Positions 56,443 through 64,000 of a DNA stretch of 64,000 nucleotides are shown here, piece by piece; position 1 is the stretch's first letter; each line of letters starts with the position of its first letter. Location of the stretch: contig MEDX01000010.1 in NCBI GenBank assembly GCA_001724245.1, forward strand, positions 1 through 64,000, given 5' to 3'. The position numbers were made by a program, and so were the translations under genes. Below the pieces are notes generated by a model. It had not been told where the DNA came from and did not search any database. It saw nothing but the letters and a program-made list of their open reading frames with translations. The DNA comes from Fonticula-like sp. SCN 57-25 (taxonomy: Eukaryota > Nucleariida > Rotosphaerida).

Positions 56443-56820
56443 GGTGGTCCGAAAGCGCGGGAAAATCACGTGAACTGACGTCATCATCAGCTTTGTCGAT
56501 TTTACGGCGTCGGTTTTTTCGCTTTCTATGTGTCCTTTTCGGCAATTCTCTATCAATAATATACATACTCGATGCCCTTTCGGCAATTCTTTGTCGACAA
56601 CATATATTCAAACACACTCGCTCAGTCGCCGGAATCACATGGCGCACACATGCACTACCTACACGGTTGCCTATCAAGCACTGATCTGCCGGGCGTGTCA
56701 CCGACGACCGCCGCGACAGCGAGACACCAAAAACGAGACATTTGTTTAAAAAAAGGGTGAGAAAATCACAAGACACTACTTGACAAAAATGGGTATGGAT
56801 GGGATACTGCACAATGCAAA
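56443..56820. other. intergenic region with a short direct repeat
   Basis: 378 bp between the JmjC start and the HMG-gene stop. An imperfect direct repeat of about 34 bp occurs at 56534-56567 and 56576-56609 (CCTTTYCGGCAATTCT core followed by an ATA-rich tail). No gene supported. Confidence 0.6.
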
Positions 56821-57876
56821 CTACTGCTGGACATGCGGGATAGCGAGCATGCTAATTGCGGCCGCGGCCGCGCTTGCCGTCGCGTCGGCGTTTGCCTTGA
56901 TTTGCGCGTACGAGTCTTGCGCGGCGGTCTGCGAGGACGCCTGCATGGACGACGACAAGGGCCCCTGCTCCTGGCGCGCCTTGAGGTAGGCGACCATCTC
57001 GAGCTCGTTCCTCGTCTTGTCGCCCTCGGCGAGCTCCTCGAACGGCCGCCGCTGCTCGGCCGTCATGTCGTTCCAGCGCTTGCCCACAAGCCGCCCAATG
57101 TCACCAAAATTGGTGCCCGGGTTCGCCTGCACGATAAGCGGGCGCACCGACGTCATGAAAAAGGCGTAGGACGAGCGGGCCTTCTTGGGCGCCTTTGGGT
57201 CCTTCTTCCGGCGGCTGCCGCGGCCGTTCTCACGGGGGCGCTCATAGTACGCCATTTCCATCTGGTAGCGGTCCTTGTCGGCATTCGCGCGCGCAATGTA
57301 GAGCTGAGGGCAACAGGAAGAGAGAGTCAGCATAAGGAGGATCAGCATCACGGGGCGCACCTGGCGCGTCTCGTCGGGCAGCGAGGCCCACAGGCGGCCC
57401 ACCTGGCGGCCAATGTCGCCAAAGCTGAGGTGTGAATTCGATGCCGCCACGCGGTCGCGCACGTCCTTCATGAAGAAAAGGTACGGCGTCACGGGCTTCT
57501 TTGGCCGCATCGGATCCTATCGCCCCCGCAATCAGCACAGGGAAAGCGCTGCAAGAAGTAAAAGTACCTTGAACTTGCGCGCGCCGCGGCGCCGCTTGTT
57601 GGACGAATAGTCGTCTTCGTCGTCCCTCTCGTCCTCCGAGTCGCTCGACAATTTCCCCTCGGCATGGTGGTGGTGCTTGTCCATGTCGGGGTTCATGATG
57701 CCTCCCTGCCGCATGCCGTCGAGCATGCCGTCGTCGGCCATCTCATTAATCCCGCGCTTGCGTGGCGGCGACAACATGCCCGCCGTTGTCGCTGTTGCCG
57801 CCGCCGCCACTGCGGCCGCTGCATTCACTATAATATTCGCCGCTGATGCTAGCGGCCCTGTCGGCCGAGCCTGCAT
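56821..57876 (-). CDS. two-HMG-box chromatin protein
   Basis: Three exons. Start MQARPTGPLASAANIIVN at 57876 is tentative (another ATG lies at 57891). The N-terminal low-complexity part is Ala-rich with a basic PPRKRGINEMADDG, then DKHHHHAEGKLSSDSEDERD and SSNKRRRGARKFK, an acidic-then-basic stretch likely to be a nuclear signal. HMG box 1: RPKKPVTPYLFFMKDVRDRV, LSFGDIGRQVGRLWASL. HMG box 2: KDPKAPKKARSSYAFFMTSV, GTNFGDIGRLVGKRWNDMT. Both keep the Pro, aromatic and Trp core. Sequence-nonspecific DNA bending, as in HMGB/Nhp6 proteins, is expected. It ends in an Ala-rich tail. Confidence 0.9.
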
Positions 57877-58348
57877 CCTGTCAACAACCAACCCGTCGTT
57901 GGGAGAGGAAAAGCGCGGGCAATGGCAGGGTCGGTTTCGCGTCCGTCACGTCCGTCTGCGTCCGTCTGCTAATCTCATTGTGACAGGGCTGTAGGAAACT
58001 TGTGGCCAATCGCGTGCGTCCATAACTTGACCTTTCCGCTTTTTTTCCTCCTCGTGATAGGGAAACTACTTTTGGTGGCGGCCTTAGGAAAGGTGCGTGG
58101 CGGCTGGCTCCGAGGGAGTGGGAAAGGGAAAGGGCTCTGAGCGGCGTCCGTGTGCGCCGCGCGCTCTCCTATTTGCTGCAAATATTTAGCAGCGTTATCC
58201 TTTATTTCCTGTGGCTTGCCCATTATTTTCTTTCACCCTTTGCCGTTTGAGCATTGGATTCTGTTGTTGGACGGACGGTGGCCGTCCTGTTCCTCCCCAT
58301 CGGGATCGCTCGTTATCTGCGTTACTGACCTGCCCCGCTGTGTAGACC
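57877..58348. promoter_or_regulatory. divergent intergenic region (HMG protein / cytochrome c1)
   Basis: 472 bp between divergent ATGs; presumed promoters. Repeated CGTCCGTC units at about 57938-57968. No supported ORF. Confidence 0.4.
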
Positions 58349-59550
58349 ATGTTTAACAGGTTGCTTGGGTCGTACCGCACTGCGAGCGCGACGGCTACGG
58401 CGGCTGCCGCTGGCGGCGTCCTTTTCCACGTTGCCTTCAACAGCACGTCGTACTCGGACGATGCGCTCCACACGGCGCAGTACCCGTGGTCGCACCGTGG
58501 TCCTCTTTCGACCTATGACCACGCCAGGTGCGTCCCTTTGTCTCTATTCACTTTGCGCGGTGTTTAATATGCGATCCCGCCTTTTTCAGTCTGCGCCGCG
58601 GTTTCGAGGTGTACAAGCAGGTCTGCGGCGCTTGCCACGGTATCAGCCGCATCGCCTACCGCAACCTCATCGGCGTCACGCACACGCTTGAGGAGGCCAA
58701 GGCTCTCGCAGAGGAGGTCGAGTACGAGGACGGCCCGGATGAGAACGGCGATATGTTCAAGCGCCCCGGAAAGGTGCGCATCATGCTTCAAATAACGATG
58801 TCTTTTTTGAGTGGAGTAAACCGCCTTTTGTGCATATGTGTTGTGAATTGTGGCCTTTTGGCGCATTTGCTTTAATGGCGTGACATGATTTGCGTCGGCA
58901 TTCCCATTGCCATGTGCTTACAAATACGCCATGTACTTGTTTTACTTGCGTATATTTTGGCACCTTTTCGGTCTGTTTCATGCTTGTTTTGTATCATTTT
59001 GGTCTCTTTTTCCTTGTCCTCTTGTCAACCAGTCTCTCTTTGCCTTCTCTTCCCACTTTGCCGCCCTCTGCTGACTCATGTCGATCAGCTTTCCGACTAC
59101 ATGCAGGAGCCCTACCCGAATGAGAATGCCGCTCGTGCCGCCAACAATGGCGCGTACCCCCCGGACCTCAGCCTGATCACCAAGGCTCGCCACGGCGGCG
59201 AGGACTATGTCTTTGCGCTGCTCACTGGCTACTGCGAGCCCCCGGCCGGCATTGAGATCCGCGAGGGCCTGCACTACAACCCGTACTTTGCCGGCGGCGC
59301 CATCGGCATGGCCAAGCAGCTCTTTGACGGCATGGTCGACTATGAGGACGGCACGCCCAATAACGCGTCGCAGCTCGCCAAGGACGTCTCGACCTTCCTC
59401 GCGTGGGTCGCCGAGCCCGAGATGGAGGACCGCAAGCTCATGGGCCTCCGCACCCTCCTCATCCTCGGCTCGCTCCTCCCCGTCGCCTGGTACTACAAGC
59501 GCTTCAAGTGGGCCACGCTCAAGTCCCGCAAGATCGTGTACAAGCCGTGA
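58349..59550 (+). CDS. CYC1: cytochrome c1, heme protein of complex III
   Basis: Mitochondrial bc1-complex subunit passing electrons from the Rieske centre to cytochrome c. Three exons: [20 protein letters not shown] (targeting sequence, 58349), then the heme exon [20 protein letters not shown] with the CxxCH site and [20 protein letters not shown], then after a long intron (about 58775-59088) the exon [78 protein letters not shown]. The C-terminal anchor [20 protein letters not shown] ends KSRKIVYKP. The Met ligand is in the GAIGMAK loop. About 290 residues, normal length. Shows the organism respires aerobically. Confidence 0.97.
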
Positions 59551-59871
59551 ACGATGACCGCTTGGGACTCGTAGTATACACAAACTCATATTTGAATTGT
59601 CAAAATCTTGGAAATACTATTAATTTACATCACTTTACTGTGTGCAGAAAGAGAATGGCGCATTTTGCCATTGACACTTTTGTGCTTATTTACCTTGAAA
59701 TTGTCACATTCAGTCATGATTTGCTTCATCGAAAAATGCATTTTGTAAGAGATTGCGAGTACAACAGAGAAAACCAAAGCAAAAAACAAGCGAATATAAA
59801 ATTAATCACACTTCGTGCAAGCAACAGCATCTTTTGCTGCCAATCATATATGAATCGACATTTAAACCGCC
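59551..59871. other. convergent intergenic region
   Basis: 321 bp, AT-rich, between the stops of cytochrome c1 and the large protein gene. Nothing recognised. Confidence 0.5.
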
Positions 59872-62800
59872 CTAAACGGGGTCCATTGAGAGCGCCTGCG
59901 CCAGCTTCTCGAGCTCGGCCAGCAAATTCTTGTTGCTCTCGAGCGAGTCCCTCTGGAACACCCCCGTGACCAGATCCCCCTCCTGCCCGTCCTTGCCCAC
60001 GGCCTTTTCCGACCTCAAAAAGATGGTGACGTCAGCAGTAAACAGCGGGAAGACGGGCGACCCGCAGGCCACGAGGTACCCGGCCGTCCGCGCGAGCGAC
60101 TTTACGAGCACCGCCGTGTCGGCCGCCGCCATCCGCGGGTGCGCCTGAAGGTACTTGTTGAACAGAGCCCACACGGCGTTCCACGTGGCCGTCTCAACTT
60201 GTGGCCCAACCGTCGCACTGGAATGCACAGTCAGTAAATGCCTTTTTTCATCCCTTTTTTGGCAATAAAAAGAGGCGTACCGAGCGGTGCGGTTGGCGGC
60301 AAAGGAGACGGCGCACATGCAAAAGAGCATGCGCTCGATGTCGCGGACGCTGAGGAGCGTCGGCGCGGCAAAAGCGGCGGGCGGGGCGACGCTCGCGACC
60401 ATGGAGGCGAAGACGGTGCTGCGCTCGCTGACGACCATGTGGTCCTCAGAGTGGGTCGGGCGGAGGCAGATGCCGAGCCAGACCCACATCATGAGGCGGA
60501 TGCTCGCGGCGGGGTTCTGGCCCTTCTGTGAAAGGAAAGAAATGTGTCAGTAAACACGTAAAAAGAAGGCCGGAAAGAGACAGGTGAAGTGCATAAAATG
60601 AAAATATACAAACACAGAAAGATAGAAAACAACAGCATGAACACACAAAAAGTATATACACACAAAACAACATACACTACAATATACACCACACGATACA
60701 CAATATCGCACCTCGTCGTAGCGGAACACCTTGGCACGCTCAAAGACGACCTTGTCCGTGCACCACATCTCGCCGAGCAGCGACCCCAACGTGCGCCCCA
60801 GTCTGTAAAACGCCGGGTCCGCACTCGCCTTGAAGAGCGTCGCAAAGTGCGCGGTAAACTCGATAATGTCCTCCATGAGCTTTGTTGACGCGCGCCTGCA
60901 AAAGAGATGCTCCCTAAAGAGCAGCTGCTTGGCGAGCAAGTTTGCATCGAGCGCCGGCAGCTCCTGCACCTCTTGAAAGTCGAGCAGGTCGATCTGCAGC
61001 ACCTGCACGACAGCGCAGATTGCCTGCGGCGAGAGCGCGTACTTGCTTCCCTTTGCGGCCGCCTTGAGCACCGACGCGACGGCCTGCTGGAGCGACCCGC
61101 AGAACGGGTTTGGCTTGTACTGCGAGCGGTCGGCGACGATGTCGTCAATGCCGCTGAGCGACGCCTTGCTGCCGCCGAGCGACGTCTTGCTGCCGCTGGC
61201 GCCCTCGCCGAGCGGCACGATGGGGCTGCTCGCCGACGGCGCCATGCGCGCCGCGTTCTCGTCGCGGACGTGCGACGCGTGCGCGAGCATAACGTCGGCG
61301 AGCGACTCGACTGACATGAGGCCCTGGCGGCACGCAAACTGGATGAGCCCCGCGGCGGCCTGCATGAGCGGCTTGTGCGCCGACGTGGCCGTCTCGGCGC
61401 CCAGCGTGCGGTGGCTCAAGGTGGCCGCCATCTGCAACTGCGCGAGCTGCGCGAGGCGGTGGCGGCGCTCGACGACCGCGCAAATGTGCAGCATGACAGA
61501 GACGTCGGGCGCGCCGCCGTCGGGCTTGCTGAAGCGCATCTTGTACATGTTGACAAACTGCGCCGCGTGCTGCGCCGTGCTGTCGGCCTCGGCGAGCTCG
61601 TACTCGGGCGACTGCTTGCGGCGCGGCGGCTCCTCCTCAAGGAAGCGAAGCATGTTGGTCGCGAGGGCAAGCCACTGCGAGTACTCGGAGTTGACAACGC
61701 CGCCGCGGCTGATCGTGCCCGAAGCCTTGAGGCCGCTCCGCACCCAGCCCTTGTTCGAGCTCGACAGCGCAATCTGTGCATTGCCGAAAACGTCGCGCAC
61801 AATGTGCTCGGAAAGGCGGCGCATCTGGCCCTCGTGCTGGTGCGCGTGGTCGGCGGACTCGTCCAGCGTAAGGACGCGGCGCAGAATAAAGGCAAGGTCG
61901 TAGGAGATGGTCGCGCGCGGGGCCTTGGAGATGAGGCGCGTGTTCTCGGTCGACTTTGACGCGAGCTGGTCGTCGCTCGCGCTCGGAGAGGTGGCCGCAT
62001 CGCCGTCGTCGAGCGACATGGGCGGCGGCGGAACGTACGACGGCGGGCGCGTGCTCAGGCGGTACACGTAGTAGTGGTCGGGAATGCCCTGCTCCTCCTT
62101 GAAGGCGTGCACAAAGAGGCACGGGACGTGGCCAAACTTGAAGAAGGCGTTGCGGAAGAACTCGACAGCTGCAGCACAACGTCAGTGGCCAGTCAAAATG
62201 GTATGTATGGCGGGCGCCATGTGCGTACCGCGCGTGCAGAGCGTGTTCTTGCGCTTGACGTTGAGCGGCGTGATCAGCTGGCCAAACACGCCGAGCTGGA
62301 CCTTGAGCAGCGACAGCGCAATCGGGGGGAGCTCAAGGATGGAGGTGAACACGGCGATAATCGTCTATAAAAGCACGCAAAATTAGCATAATTAGATATC
62401 GCAAAAGAGCTCGCGGCAGCACGTACGAGCTTGTTGTCCTCGCTGCACTCTGCATTCGTGGCGAAAAAGTTGAGCAGCTCGCGCGCGCACGTCTTCAAAA
62501 GCGAGCGCGTCGTCTCTGCCCTGTCTCTCTTGTCGCTGCTGCGCCTGTCGAGCAGGGCGGCAAACTCGGGCTCGTACTTGTAGAGCAGGATCAGCAGCGC
62601 GTTTAGGGCGCTGCGCAGCTCGGCGTGCGTCATGCAAGCAAGGTTGCTGCGGTTGAAAATGGAGAGGATATTGTCCGCAAAGCAGTTGAACGGCGACTCT
62701 GGCTCGCCCGCCAGCTGCCTGCCGCCAGACTCGCGCGCGACAACGATGGAGCCGGCGTCCAGGATGTCGGCGAGGCCCTGCAAAAAGGCGACAAGCATCT

Positions 62801-64000
62801 GACGCTGCGGCGGCTCCAACGACGAAATGTCGAGGGGCTCGACGGCGCCGTACCACTGACGCTCGTCACCCGCGTCGCCCTGCACATCGCTCTTAAAGTC
62901 AATGTTATGCCTACAGACGGGTCAGTTTCAGAGCGAAAGGAAACAAAAAAAGGGTGCGTACAGATTGTATCCGACGATGGTCGAGACAAAGCGCTTGAGG
63001 TAGCGCATGTGCGAGACAGAAATCTGAATTCCGCTGGCGAGCATGTTGACCATGATGTTCCAGTACATTACCGACGTGCTGACGACCTTGTCGACCGTCT
63101 CTGCGCTGCCGACGACGCGGCCCGGGTTGAGCGCGACCTCGCTGAGCTTGTACGCGGGCGCCTGGCTGCCGCCTGCGGGCGCCTCGCGCCACGGCTGCAC
63201 GAAGCGGAACAGCAGCGACGACCAGTCAAAGAGCATCGCGCGCGGGTAATGCAGCAGGAGGCGCTCGAGCGTCTGCAGCGCGAGCAGCGAGTCGTCGTGG
63301 CGCGCGTTCATGTCGAGCCAGTCGACGACGCACGCCGTGACGCGCGCAAACTGGACGCCCGTCATGCTGACAATAATCGTGTGCGCCTCGTTGCGCACAA
63401 TCGGCTCAGAGTCGTGCAGCGCCTCGAAAATGTACTGCACAAGTGGGCCGAGGTAGCGCAGCGGCGTCGCCTTGCGAGGCTGCTTGCCGTCGCTGCGCGC
63501 GCTCTGCGGCGTGCCGGGGGCATCCTGCGGCTGCTGCTCCTCGAAATTGCTGGACGCCATAAAGTGGTTGTACTGGACAGTGTCGCTCAGGCTGCTAAAG
63601 ATGGCGAGGATGCGGCGCAGGCTGTCGAATCGCGTCTTCCAGGCCGGCGCATGCGTCTCTTTTTGCACGTACGCGAAAAAGTGCGTCGGGGAAAAGAGGA
63701 CGAGCAGCAAAAGGAGCTGCGCGGCGACCTCCTGGAGCGGCGACGGAACGCCAAGGAAAGTCGACCACAAGCTACCCATTTGTTAGCAGTCAAAAACATA
63801 AAGAAAAAAATGCCATACTATGGGATCAAATAAGACTGCAGCGCCTCGATCGTGTGGTCGCGCTTATTCACGGCAAACGAGCACAGGATGGTGTAGAGCG
63901 TGCGCAGCGCCAGCGTCTGCACCTCGGCGTCGCCCACGTTGAGCTGCACGAGCAGGAGCTTGGTGATGGTCGACGACTCGTCCACGTCGAGCGTCGGGCG
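59872..64000 (-). CDS. large alpha-helical protein of unknown family (5' partial)
   Basis: Reads leftward from beyond base 64000 to a stop at 59872, at least nine exons and over 1100 residues in the window. Helical-repeat character throughout: TLALRTLYTILCSFAVNKRD, LGPLVQYIFEALHDSEPIVR, EAHTIIVSMTGVQFARVTAC, SLLALQTLERLLLHYPRAML, AELRSALNALLILLYKYEPE, PIALSLLKVQLGVFGQLITP, VEFFRNAFFKFGHVPCLFVH. A Ser/Pro linker lies at about 62040-61930 and another (ASGSKTSLGGSKASLSG) at 61210-61150. The C-terminal exons contain IRLMMWVWLGICLRPTHSE and end KLAQALSMDPV. It resembles giant HEAT/ARM scaffolds in texture, but no block let me name the family. No membrane or kinase motif seen. Confidence 0.8.

Overview
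This is a gene-dense nuclear segment from an aerobic, probably unicellular eukaryote. About 27 protein genes lie in 64 kb, on both strands, and most are broken by short introns (about 45-75 nt, a few longer). Exons are GC-rich with strong third-position bias; introns and intergenic DNA are AT-richer. The 5' splice sites are nearly all GT(A/G)CG(T/C), with C at +4 rather than the usual A. The gene content (TRPC4AP-like, STIMATE-like, CDK11 with PITSLRE, Mid1-like, MFSD4-like, VPS9D1-like, fused trehalose-phosphate synthase/phosphatase, COG4, RRP5, ARP8, cytochrome c1) fits an amoebozoan, apusomonad or early opisthokont better than a plant or an ordinary fungus, but the species cannot be fixed. 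No tRNA, rRNA, transposon or CRISPR array was found. One undetermined base sits at 21741.

Layout. 1-1875 (-): partial TRPC4AP/TRUSS-like gene. 2264-5115 and 5491-8289 (-): a tandem pair of about 700-residue secreted cysteine-rich proteins of unknown family, each with 14 exons; the second copy carries a frame break. 8762-9860 (-): RAB2. 10070-10948 (+): TPR-like protein. 11162-12487 (-): HAT1. 12721-15022 (-): COG4. 15275-17433 (+): acetoacetyl-CoA synthetase. 17814-19214 (-): NagA-like protein that has lost catalytic residues. 19628-20494 (+): STIMATE-like ER membrane protein. 20660-21518 (-): secreted SGNH hydrolase. 21801-23129 (-): DUF1214-like protein. 23604-25530 (+): PP2A scaffold A. 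25819-27090 (-): FKBP8-like. 27161-28766 (+): CDK11. 29032-29917 (-): unknown. 30027-31592 (+): MFSD4-like transporter. 31847-33833 (-): coiled-coil protein. 34018-39390 (+): RRP5. 39721-41032 (-): ArfGAP. 41556-44441 (+): LIM-CH protein. 44687-46999 (-): ARP8. 47294-49827 (-): TPS-TPP. 50297-51638 (+): Mid1-like. 51862-52705 (+): degenerate metallophosphoesterase. 52887-54955 (-): MIT-VPS9 Rab5 GEF. 55059-55314 (+): 51-residue protein with an 11-nt exon. 55470-56442 (-): JmjC protein. 56821-57876 (-): two-HMG-box protein. 58349-59550 (+): cytochrome c1. 59872-64000 (-): large protein of unknown family, partial at its 5' end.

Most of these genes are unrelated housekeeping loci, many arranged as divergent pairs with short shared promoters. 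There are loose functional themes: membrane traffic (RAB2, COG4, ArfGAP, VPS9 GEF), calcium entry (STIMATE-like, Mid1-like) and chromatin (HAT1, ARP8, HMG protein). The items most worth following are the undescribed tandem secreted family with its broken copy, two predicted pseudoenzymes, a zero-length-exon duplication of an RRP5 intron, an unusual kinase activation segment in CDK11, and the genome-wide +4C splice-donor code.
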